Below are positions 13,101 to 24,661 of a DNA stretch of 55,816 nucleotides, piece after piece. Below the pieces are notes generated by a model. That model did not search any database. It saw only the letters and a program-made list of their open reading frames with translations, and had not been told where the DNA came from. Both the position numbers and the translations under genes were made by a program. Where the stretch lies: NCBI RefSeq assembly GCF_002999335.1, contig NW_020312173.1, forward strand, positions 1 to 55,816, in the 5' to 3' direction. Position 1 is the stretch's first letter. Every line of letters begins with the position of its first letter. The stretch is from Cyclospora cayetanensis (lineage: Eukaryota; Apicomplexa; Conoidasida; Eucoccidiorida; Eimeriidae).

Positions 13101-16100
13101 TTACCGAGCGGCATCCTTGTTCAGGACAGCCTGAGCACCTTCGAGTGGCTGTAGTTCCTTGATGTTTCGCTGTTGTACTGAATGCAGCCTTTGAGCTGAT
13201 GGTGCGCATGTGGTAATACCGGCCTGCGTTGGGGGTTTTCAGGAAGTGGGTTGTGGAAGCCATGTGCGGTTTGTGTGTTGGGGCCGATAAGCAGCCAATT
13301 GTCGTAGGTGTTGTTTGGTACCACTGGTCCTTTAGACTGATCGTCCGGAGTGCTGCTGGAGACTCTGAGGCGTGCGTGTATTGAGGCGACTGTGGCAGGA
13401 CGATGCTGAGTTGTCAGGTCCTCTGCAAGCCAATCGCAGTGGGGTTCCTGTGCTTAAATGTTCGCTAGTGTCGTCGTGTCGTGTTGCGTTTGGTCAAAGC
13501 AGCAATATGAATAGCAGCAATAGAACCGCTTATGTGAATATGAGTCTATGCCGAATTGGTGTTTTATGAGATATAAAGGCTTGTTGCATGCCATGTGGAT
13601 GGAGAAGTGGTCAGTTGTTTCCGGCGTATGAAATCCCTATGCGAGCTTGGCCATAAGACTAGAGTGGTTCTAGCACCAACACATCGGCTAGCAATTACTA
13701 TCGCTCTGATCCGCAATTGATCTGGAGGTTAGTGAACATTTGCACGCTGTATGACTCAGCCAGTGCACTCTTTGCATGCACAGGTGTGGGGTGTAGCATG
13801 TGCTTTTTGCGGTAGCTAATGCATGTAGGCTCAGGCCAGCACCTAGCTTCTTTGCTGCAGTGGGATGGCTAACACTGTTGTTATGTGCAGGCGCACGCGG
13901 AGCAGCAGGCTGCGCAGTGCGCTCAAAGTGTGTCTTACTTGGATGCTCCGATATTATCTATTGCGTTGGCTGAAGCTGAAAGCAACAATTGGATTACCGA
14001 GCGGCATCCTTGTTCAGGAGAGCCTGAGCACCATCGAGTGGCTGTAGTTCTTTGATATTTCGCTGTTTTAGTGAATGCAGCCTTTGCGCTGATGGTGCGC
14101 GTTTGCTAATGCCGGTCTGCGTTGCCCGTGTGCAGAAAGTGGGTAGTGGAAGCCGTGTGCGGTTTGGGTGTTGAGGCGGATAAGCAGCCCATGTGTCGGA
14201 GGTGTTGTTTGGTACCACTGGTCCTTTAGACTTCTGCTGCAGAATGTTGCTGGAGACTCTGAGGCGTCCGTTCATTCAGGCGATTCTGTCAAAAATGCTG
14301 AGTTGGCAGGTCATCTGCAAGGCAGTGGCGGTGGGGTTCCTGTGCCTAAATCTGCGCTGGTTTCTTCGTGTGGTATTCCATGTGGTCAGAGCAACAATAT
14401 GAATAACAGCAATAGAACCGCTTATGTGAGTATAGGTCTATTCCGAATTGGTGCTTTATAAGATGTACAGGCTTGTTTAGATCCATGCGTACGGAGAAGT
14501 GGTCAGTTGTTTCCGGCGTACGGAATCCCTATGCGAGCTTCGCCATAAGACTAGAGAGGTTCTAGCACGACTACGTCTGCTAGCACTTGCCGACGCTTTA
14601 ATGCGGAATTGATCTGGAGGTTACTGAACATTTGCACGCTGCATGACTCAGCCAGTGCGCTCTTTGCATGCACAGGTGTGGGGTGTAGCATGTGCCTTTT
14701 GCTGTAACTAATCCAGGTAGGCTCAGGCCAGCACCTAGCTTCTGTGCTGCAGTGGGATGGCTAGCACGTTTGATATGTGCAACCGCAGGAGGAGGAGCAG
14801 GCTGCGCACTGCACTCAAAGTGTGTTTTACTTGGATGCGCAGATAGTATCTATTGGTGTGGCCGAAGCTGGAAGTGACAATTGAATTACCGAGCGGCATC
14901 CTTGTTCAGGAGAGCCTAAGCACCATCGAGTCGCTGTAGATTTTTTATGTTTCGCTGTTGTACTGTATGCAGGCGTAGCGCTGATGGTGCGCATTCGCTA
15001 GTGTCAGTGTGCGTTGGCAACGTCCAGCAAGTGGGTTGTGGAAGTCAAGTGCGGTTTGGGTGTTAAGGCGGATAAACAGCCAATGTGTCGTAGGTGTTGT
15101 TTGGTACTACTGGTTCTTTAGACTTGTGCTGCAGAATGTTGCTGGAGACTCGCAGGCGTCTCTGCATTTAGGCGAATCTGGCAGGATGATGCTGATTTAG
15201 CAGGTACTCTGGAATCCAGTGGCACTGGGGTTCCTGTGCTTATATCTTCGCTGGTGTCATCGTGCCGTCTTGCTATGATGAAAGCAACAATGTCAATACC
15301 AACAATAGAACCGCTTATGTGAGAATGGGGCTATGCTGAATTGGTGCTTTATAAGATGTAGAGGCTTGTTCAAAGCCATGCGTTTGAAGAAGTGGTCAGT
15401 TGCTTCCGCCGTATGGAATCCTTATGCGAGCTTGGCCATAAGACCAGAGTGGTTCTTTCATGAGCACATAGCTTAGGACGTGCCGTCGCTTTGATGCGAA
15501 ATCGCTCTGCAGGCAGGTGAACATTTGCACGCTGCATGACTCAGGCAGTGCGCTCTTTGGAAGCAAAGGTGTGGGGTGTAGCATGTGCTTTTTGCTGCAG
15601 TTAATGCATGTAGGCTCAGGCCAGCACCTAGCTTCTGTGCTGCAGTGAGGTGGCTAGCATTGTTGTTATGCGGAGCCGCAGGGAGAGGAGCAGACTGCCC
15701 ACTGCACTCAAAGTGTGTTTCTCTCGGATGCTCATATATTATCTGTTGCGTTGGCCGAAACTGAAAGTGCCAGTTGGAGGACCGACCGGCATGCTTGTTC
15801 AGGAGAGTCAAGCACCTTCGAGTGGCTGGAGTTCTTTGATGTTTTTGCTGTGGTAGTGAATGCAGCCTTTGCGCTGATGGTTTGCATTTGCTAATGCCGG
15901 TCTGCGTTGGCGACGTCCAGCTAGTGGGTTGTGGAAGCCATGTGCGGTTTGGGTGTTGGGGCCGATGAGCAGCCAATGTGTCGTAGGTGCTGTTTGGTAC
16001 AACTGGTCCTTTAGACTTGTGGTGCGGAGTGTTGCTGGAGACTTTGAGGCGTGCGTGCATTCAGGCGACTGTGGCAGGACGATGCTGAGTTGGCAGGTCC

Positions 16101-18488
16101 TCTGCAAGCCAGTGGCAGTATGGCACCTCTGCTTAGATCTTCATTGGTGTCGTAATGTCGCATTGCATGTGGTCAAAGCAACAATGTCAATAGCAGCAAC
16201 AGAATCACTCACGTGTGTATGGGCCTATGCCGGATTAATCCTATATACGCTGTGAAGGTGTGTTCCATGGCATGTGGATGGAGATGTGGTCAGTTGTTTC
16301 CAGCTTACGGAATCCCTATGCGAGTTTGGGCATAAGAGTAAAATGGTTCCAGCACGAGCACATCGACTAGCACTTGCCGTCGCTTTAATGCGGAATTGAT
16401 CTGGAAGCCGGCAAACATTTGCACGCCGCATGACTCAGGCAGTGCGCTCTTTGCATGAACAGGTGTGGGGTGTAGCATGTGCTTCTTGCTCTAGCTAATG
16501 CATGTAGGCTCAGGCCAGCACCTAGCTTCTGTGCTGCAGTGGGATGGCTAGCACTGTTGTAATGTGCAGCCGCAGGAAGACGAGCAGGCTGCGCACTGCA
16601 CTCAATGTGTGTTTCTCTTGGATGCTCTGATATTATCTATTGCGTTGGCCGAAGCTGAAGGCGACAATTGGCTTACCGAGCGGCATCCTTGTTCAGGAGA
16701 GCCTAAGCACCATTGAGTGGCTGGAGTTTTTCGATGCTTTGCTGTTGTACTGAATGCAGCCTTTCCTCTGATGGTGCGCGTTTTCTGTTACCGGTCCGCA
16801 TTGGCCATTTTCAGGAAGTGGGTTGTGGAAGCCATGTGCGGTTTGTGTGTTGGGGCCGATAAGCAGCCAATGTGTCGTAGGTATTGTTTGGTACCACTGG
16901 TCCTTGAGACGTGTGCTGCAGAGTGTCGCTGCAGACTCGCAGGCGTCCGTGCGTTTATGCGCCTGCGGCAGGACGATGCTGAGTTGTCAGGGCCTCTGCA
17001 AGCCAGTGGCTGTACGGTTCCTGTACTTAAACGTTTGCTGGTGTTGTCGCGTCGCATTGCATGCGCAAAAATCAGGAATATCAATAGCAGTAATAGAACC
17101 TCTAATGTGAATTTGAGGCTATGCCGAATTATTGCTTTATAGGACTAACAGCTTTTTTCCATGGGAGGTGGATGGAGAAGTGGTCAGTTGTTTCCGGCAT
17201 TTTGAATCCTTATGCGAGCTTGGGCATAGAGTGGTTCTAGCACGAGCACATCGACTAGCACTTGCCGTCGCCTTGATGAGTGATTCATCTGGAGATTATT
17301 GAACATTTGCACGCTGCATGACTCAGGCAGTGCGCTCTTTGCATGCACAGGTGTGGGGTGTAGCATGTGCCTTTTGCTGTAGCTAATGCATGTAGGCTCA
17401 GGCCAGCACCTAACTTCTGTGCTGCAGTGGGATGGCTAGCACTGTTGTTATGTGCAGTTGCATTTGGAGGAGCAGGCTGAACACTGCACTCAAAGGGTGT
17501 TTTACCTTGGATGCTCAGGTATTATCTATTGGTGTGGCCGAAGCTGAAAGTGACAATTGGATTACCGAGCGGCATCCTTGTTCAGGAGAGCCTGAGCACC
17601 ATCGAGTGGCTGTAGTTGTTTTACATTTCGCTTTTGTAGTGAATGCAACTTTTGGGCTGATGGTGCGCACTTGTTCAAGCCAGTCTGCGTTGGGCATGTC
17701 TAGCTAGTGGGTTATGCAAGCCATGTGCGGTTTGGATGTTGGGGCCGATAAGCAGCCAATGTGTCGTAGGTGTTGCTTGGTACTACTGGTCCTTTAAACA
17801 TGTAGTGCGGAGCGTCACTACAGATTCGAATGCGTCGGCGCGTTTAGGAGACTCTAGCAGGATGATGCTGAGTTGGCAGGTCCTCTGCAAGCCAGTGGCA
17901 GTACAGCTCCTGTGTTTAAATCTTCGCTGGTGTCGTCCTGTCGTATTCCATGTGGTCAAAGCAACAATGTCAATAGCAGCAATAGAATCGCTTATGTAAG
18001 TATGTGGCTATGCTGAATTGGTGCTACATATGATGTGGAGGCTTGTTGCATGCCATGTGTTTGAAGAAGTGGTCAGTTGTTTCCAGCGCATGGAATCCCT
18101 ATGCGAGCTTGGCAATCAAACTAGAGTGGTTCTAGCACGAGCACGTCGGCTAGCACTTGCCGTGGCTTTGATGATGAATTGATCTGGACGTTAGTGCACA
18201 TTTGCACGCTGCATGACTCAGGCAGTGCGCTCCTTGCATGCACAGGTGTGGGGTGTAGCATGTGCCTTTTGCTGTAGCTAATGCATGTATGCTCAGGCCA
18301 GCACCTAGCTTCTGTGCTGTAGTAGGATGGCTAGCACTATTGATATGTGCAGCCGCACGGGACAGCGTAGTTTGGGCACTGCATTCAAAGTGTGTTTCAC
18401 TTGAATACTCATATATTATCTATTGCGTTGGCCGAAATTGAGAGTGATAATTGGTTGACGGCGGCATCCTTGATTCAGGAGACCCTAG

Positions 18489-19290
18489 GCACCTTCGAGT
18501 GGCTGTACTTCTTTGATGTTTCGCTGTTGTACTGCGTGCAGCCTTTGCGCTGATGGTGCGCATTTGCTAATGCCAGTCTGCGTTGGCGATTTTCAGAAAG
18601 TGGGTTGTGGAAGCCATGTGCGGTTTGGGTGTTGGGGTCAATGAGCAGCCCATGTGTCGTAGGTGTTGTTTGGTACAACTGGTCCTTGAGACTTGCGCTG
18701 CAGAGTGTCGCTGCAGACTCGCAGGCGTGCGTGTATTTAGGCGACTGTGGCAGGACGATGCTGAGTTGGCAGGTCCTCTGCAAGCCAGTGGCAGTACGGC
18801 TCCTGTGCTTAAATCTTCACTAGTTTTGTGTTGTCGTATTGCTATGATGGATGCAAGAATATGAATAGCAGCAATATAACCGCTTGTGTGAGTATGGGGC
18901 AATGCAGAGTTCGTGTTTTATACTACGTGAGGGCTATTGCTGTGGTATTTGATTGGAGAAGTGGTCAGTTGTTTTCGCCTCATGGAATCTCTATGCGAGT
19001 TTGGCCATAAGACTAGAGTGGTTCTAGTACGAGCACGTCGACTAGCACTTGCCGTCGCTTTGATGCGGAATTGATCTGGAGGCAGGTGAACATTTGCACG
19101 CTGCATGACTCAGGCAGTGCGCTCTTTGCATGAACAGGTGTGAGTGTATGATGTGGTTTTTGCTGTAGCTAATGCATGTAGGCTCAGGCCAGCACCTAGC
19201 TTCTGTGCTGCAATGGGATGGCTAGCACTGTTGTTATGTGCAGGGGCATGCGAAGCACTAGGCTGCGCACTGCACTCAATGTGTGTTTCA
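18489..19290. repeat. 802-bp satellite tract, copy A of a perfect pair
   Basis: Read line by line against 23,860-24,661, this tract showed no mismatch over 802 bp at a fixed offset of 5,371 bp, which is six monomers. It spans most of one monomer and includes private variants such as 'ttggggtcaatgagcag', 'gctatgatggatgcaag' and 'ttatactacgtgagggc'. Identity stops sharply on both sides: 'ccctag' against 'gcctga' on the left, and 'gttgg' against 'tttgg' on the right. A short gene-conversion tract fits better than duplication of a whole six-unit block, because the surrounding units do not match at this offset. Confidence 0.93.
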
Positions 19291-22200
19291 GTTGGATGCT
19301 CCGATATTATATATCGGTGTGTCCAAAGCTGAAGGCGACAATTGGCTTACCGAGCGACATTCTTGTTCGGGAAAGCTTAAACAGCTTCGAGGGGCTGTAG
19401 TTCTATGATGTTTCGCTGTTGTACTGAATGCAGCCTTTGCGCTGATGGTGCGCGTTTTCTATTACCGGTCCGCATTGGCCATTTTTCAGAAAGTGTGTTG
19501 TGGAAGCCATGTGCAGTTTGGGTGTTGGGGTGGATAAGCAGCCAATGTGTTGTAGGTGTTGTTTGGTACCACTGCTCCTTTAGACGTGTGGTGTGGAGTG
19601 TTGCTGGGAACTCTGAGGCGTCCGTGCGTTTAGGCGACTGTGGCAGGACGATGCTGAGTTGTCAGGGCCTCTGCAAGCCAGTGGCAGAACGGTTCCTCTG
19701 CTCAAATCTTCGCTGATGTTGTCGTGTCGTATTGCATGTGCTTACAGGAAGAATATGAATAGCAACGATGGCGTCACTTATGTGAGTATGGGGCTATGCC
19801 GAATCGGTGTTTTGTAAGATGTTGTGGCTCGTTCCATGGCATGTCTTTGGAGAAGTGGTCAGCTGTTCCTAGTGTATGGAATGCCTATGCAAGTTTGGCC
19901 ATAAGACTAGGGTGGTTTCAGCACGAGCACATTGGCTAGCACTTGCCGTGGATCTGATGCGGAATTGCTCTGGAGGCAGGTAAACATTTGCACGCTGCAT
20001 GACTCAGGAAGTGCGCTCTTTGCATGCACCTGTGTGGGGTGTAGGATGTGCTTTTGCTGTAGCTAATGAATGCAGGCTCAGGCCAGCACCTAGCTTCTGT
20101 GCTGCAATGGGATGGCTAGCACTGTTGTGATGTGCAGTGGTATATGGCAGGCGCAGGCTGCGCACTGCACTCAATGTGTTTTTCACTTGGATTCTCAGGT
20201 ATTATCTATTGCGTTGGCCGAAGCTGGAAGCGCCCAGTGGATTGCTAAGCGGTATGCTTGTTCAGGAGAGCCTAAGCAGCCTCACGTGACTGCAGTTGTT
20301 TGATGTTTCGCTGTTGTACTCAGTGGAGCCTTGGCGCTGATGGAGCGCATATGCTAATGCCGGTCTGCGCTGGCCATGTGCAGCTAGTGGGTTGTGGTTG
20401 TCATGTGCGGTTGTTGGTGTTGGGGCCGATAAGCAGCCAATGTGTCGTAGGTGTTGTTTGGTACTACTGGTCCTTTAGACGTGTGGCATGGAGTCTTGCT
20501 GCAGAGTCGCAGCCATCCGTGCGTTTAGGCGACTGTGGCAGGACGATGCTGAGTTGGCAGGTCCTCTGCAAGGCAGTGGCAGTACGGCTACTGTGCTTTA
20601 ATCTGCGCTGGTGTTGTCCTGTCGTATTGTATGTGGTCAAAGCAACAATATGAATAGCAGCAATAGAACCGCTTATGTGAGTATAGGGCTATGCCGAATT
20701 GGTGTTTTATAAGATGTAGAGGCTTGTTCCATAGCATGTGGATGGAGATGTGGTCAGCTGTTTCCAGAGTATGGAATCCCTATGCGTGCTTGGCCATAAG
20801 ACTAGAGTGGTTCTAGCACGAGCACATCTGCTAGCACTTGCTGTCGCTTTGATGCGGAATTGATCTGGAGGCAGGTGAACATTTGCACGCTGCATGACTC
20901 AGGCAGTGCGCTCTTTGCATGCACAGGTGTGGGGTGTAGGATGTGCTTTTTGCTGTAGCTAATGCATGTAGGCTCAGGCCAGCACCTAGCTTCTGTGCTG
21001 CAGTGGGATGGCTAACGCTTTTAATATGTGCAATATCATGGTCAAGAGTAGGCTGCGCACTGCACTCAAAGTGTGTTTCACTTGGATGCTCATATATTAT
21101 CTATTGCGTTGGCTGAAGCTGAAAGCGACAATTGGATTACCGAGCGGCATCCTTGATTCAGGAGACCCTAAGCACCATCGAGTGGCTGTAGTTCTTTGAT
21201 GTTCCGCTGTTGTACTGAATGCAGCCTTTCCGCTGATGGAGCGCATTTGCTAATGCTGATCTGCGTTGGGGGTTTTTAGGAAGTGGGTTGTGGAAGCCAT
21301 GTGCGGTTTGGGTGTTGGGGCCGATAAGAAGCCAATGTGTTGTAGGTGTTGTTTGGTACTACTGGTCGTTTAGACGTGTGGTGCGGAGTGTTGCCGGAGA
21401 CCCGCAGGCGTCCGTGCGTTTAGGCGACTCTGTCAGGACGATGCTGAGTTGGCAGGTCCTCTGTAAGGCAGTGGCAGTACGGCTCCTGCCCCCAAAACTT
21501 CGCTGGTGTCTTCGTGTTGTATTCGGTGTGTTTAAAGCAGCAATGTCAATAGCAGCAATAGAACCGCTTATGTGAGTATGAGGCTATGCCGAATTGGTGC
21601 CGTATCGGATGTAGAGGCTCGTTTAATGGCATGTGTTTGGAGAAGTGGTCAGCTGTTCCCAGAGTATGAAATCCCCGTGCGAGTTTGGCCATAAGACTAG
21701 AGTGGTTCTAGCACGAGCACATCGACTAGCACTTGCCGTCGCTTTAATGCGGAATTGCTCTGCAGGCAGGTGAACATTTGCACGCTGCATGACTCAGGCA
21801 GTGCGCTCTTTGCATGAACAGGTGTGGGGTGTAGCATGTGCCTTTTGCTGTAGCTAATGCATGTAGGCTCAGGCCAGCACCTAGCTTCTGTGCTGCAATG
21901 GGATGGCTAGCACTGTTGTTATGTGGAGTTGCATGGAAAGGAGGAGGCTGCGCACTGCACTCAAAGTGTGGTTTACCTTGGATGCTCATATATTATCTAT
22001 TGCGTTGGCCGAAGCTGAAGGCGACAATTGGAGGAGCGAACGGTATGCTTGTTTAGGAAAGCCTTTGCACCCTCAAGCGGATCTAGGTCTTCCATGTTTC
22101 GCTGTTGTACTGAATGCAGCCTTGGCGCTGATGGTGCGCATTTGCTAATGCCAGTCTGCGTTCGCCGTGTCCAGCTAGTGGGTTGTGGAAGCCATGTGCG

Positions 22201-23859
22201 GTTTGGGTGTTGGGGCCGATAAGCAGCCAAGGTGTCGTAGGTATTGTTCGGTACAACTGGTCCTTCAGACTTGTGGTGCAGAGTGTTGCTGCAGACTCGC
22301 AGGCGTGCGTGTATTTAGGCGACTGTGGCAGGACGATGCTGAGTTGGCAGGTCCTCTGCAAGGCAGTGGCAGTACGGCTTCTGCGCCTAAATCTTCGCTG
22401 GTGTCTTCGTGTAGTATTCCATGTGTTCAAAGCAACAATATGAATAGCAGCAATAGAACCATGTATGTGAGTATGGGGCAATGCCGAACTGGTGCTTTAT
22501 AAGATGTACGGGTTTGTTGCATGGCATGTGTTTGGAGAAGTGGTCAGTTGTTTCCGGCGTATGGAATCCCTATGCGAGTTTGGCCATAAGACTAGAGAGG
22601 TGCTCGCACGCGCACGTCGGCTAGCACTTGACGTGGCTTTGATGCGGAATTGATCTGGAGGCTGGCAATCATTTGCACGCTGCATGACTCAGGAGGTACG
22701 CTCCTTGCATGCACAGGTGTGGGGTGTAGCATGGGCCTTTTGCTGTATGCAATGGATGTAGGCTCAGGCCAGCACCTAGCTTTTGTGCTGCAGTGGGATG
22801 GCTAGCACTGTTGTTATGTGCACTTGTATGGGGAGGAGCACACTGCGCACTGCACTTAAAGAGTGTTTTCACTTGGATGCTCACATATTATCTATTGCAT
22901 TGGCAGAAGCTGAAGGCGAGATTTGGGGGACTGAACAGCATCCTTGTTCAGGAGAGCCTAAGCACCATCGAGTGGCTGTAGTTCATCCATGTTTCGCTGT
23001 TGTACTAAATGCAGCCTTTGCGCTGATGGTGCGCATTTGCTAATGCCGGTCTGCGTTGGCGATTTTCAGGAAGTGTGTCGGGGAAGCCATGTGCGGTTTG
23101 GATGTTGAGGCGGATAAGCAGCCAATGTGTCATAGGTCTTGTTTGGTACTACTGGTATTTTAGATGTGTGGTGCGGAGTGTTGCTGGAGACTCTGAGGCG
23201 TCCGTGCATCTAGGCGACTGTGGCAGGACGATGCTGAGTTGTCAGGTCCTCTGCAAGCCAGTGGCAATATCGTTGCTGCGCTTAAATCTGTGCTGATCTC
23301 GTCGTGTCGTTTTGCGTGTGCTCAAAGCAACAGTGTCAATGGCAGCAATAGAACCGCGTATGTGAGTATGGCTCTATGCCGATTTAATCCTGTATAGGCT
23401 GTGAAGGTTTTTTTTTCATAGCATGTGGATGGAAAAGTGGTCAGTTGTTTCCAGCTTATGGAATCCCTATGCGAGCTTGGCAATCAAACTAGAGTGGTTC
23501 TAGCACGAGCACATCGATTAGCACTTGCCGTCGTTTTGCTGCGGAACCGCTCTGCAGGCAGGTCAACATTTGCACGCTGCATGACTCAGGCAGTGCGCTC
23601 TTTGCATGAACAGGTGTGGGGTGTAGCATGTGCCTTTTGCTGTAGCTAATGCATGTATGCTCAGGCCAGCACCTAGCTTCTGTGCTGCAGTGGGATGGCT
23701 AGCACTGTTGTTATGTGGAGTTGCATGGAAAGGAGGAGGCTGCGCACTGCACTCAAAGTGTGGTTTACCTTGGATGCTCATATATTATCTATTGCGTTGG
23801 CTGAAGCTGAAGGCGACAATTGGAGGAGCGAGCGGCATCCTTGATTCAGGAGAGCCTGA

Positions 23860-24661
23860 GCACCTTCGAGTGGCTGTACTTCTTTGATGTTTCGCTGTTG
23901 TACTGCGTGCAGCCTTTGCGCTGATGGTGCGCATTTGCTAATGCCAGTCTGCGTTGGCGATTTTCAGAAAGTGGGTTGTGGAAGCCATGTGCGGTTTGGG
24001 TGTTGGGGTCAATGAGCAGCCCATGTGTCGTAGGTGTTGTTTGGTACAACTGGTCCTTGAGACTTGCGCTGCAGAGTGTCGCTGCAGACTCGCAGGCGTG
24101 CGTGTATTTAGGCGACTGTGGCAGGACGATGCTGAGTTGGCAGGTCCTCTGCAAGCCAGTGGCAGTACGGCTCCTGTGCTTAAATCTTCACTAGTTTTGT
24201 GTTGTCGTATTGCTATGATGGATGCAAGAATATGAATAGCAGCAATATAACCGCTTGTGTGAGTATGGGGCAATGCAGAGTTCGTGTTTTATACTACGTG
24301 AGGGCTATTGCTGTGGTATTTGATTGGAGAAGTGGTCAGTTGTTTTCGCCTCATGGAATCTCTATGCGAGTTTGGCCATAAGACTAGAGTGGTTCTAGTA
24401 CGAGCACGTCGACTAGCACTTGCCGTCGCTTTGATGCGGAATTGATCTGGAGGCAGGTGAACATTTGCACGCTGCATGACTCAGGCAGTGCGCTCTTTGC
24501 ATGAACAGGTGTGAGTGTATGATGTGGTTTTTGCTGTAGCTAATGCATGTAGGCTCAGGCCAGCACCTAGCTTCTGTGCTGCAATGGGATGGCTAGCACT
24601 GTTGTTATGTGCAGGGGCATGCGAAGCACTAGGCTGCGCACTGCACTCAATGTGTGTTTCA
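23860..24661. repeat. 802-bp satellite tract, copy B of a perfect pair
   Basis: This is the partner of 18,489-19,290 and has the same sequence throughout as read by eye. Just upstream (about 23,550-23,830) this region instead resembles the unit two monomers earlier (about 21,760-22,040). The two share the variant 'gttatgtggagttgcatgg' and 'gtgtggtttaccttgg'. So this part of the array is a patchwork copied from at least two sources. Confidence 0.93.

Noticed and set aside
18475..18783. Recurrent ~100-codon minus-strand frames of the satellite as possible members of a protein family.
   Set aside because: They recur only because the DNA repeats. Start, end and phase vary from unit to unit, and many units break the frame.
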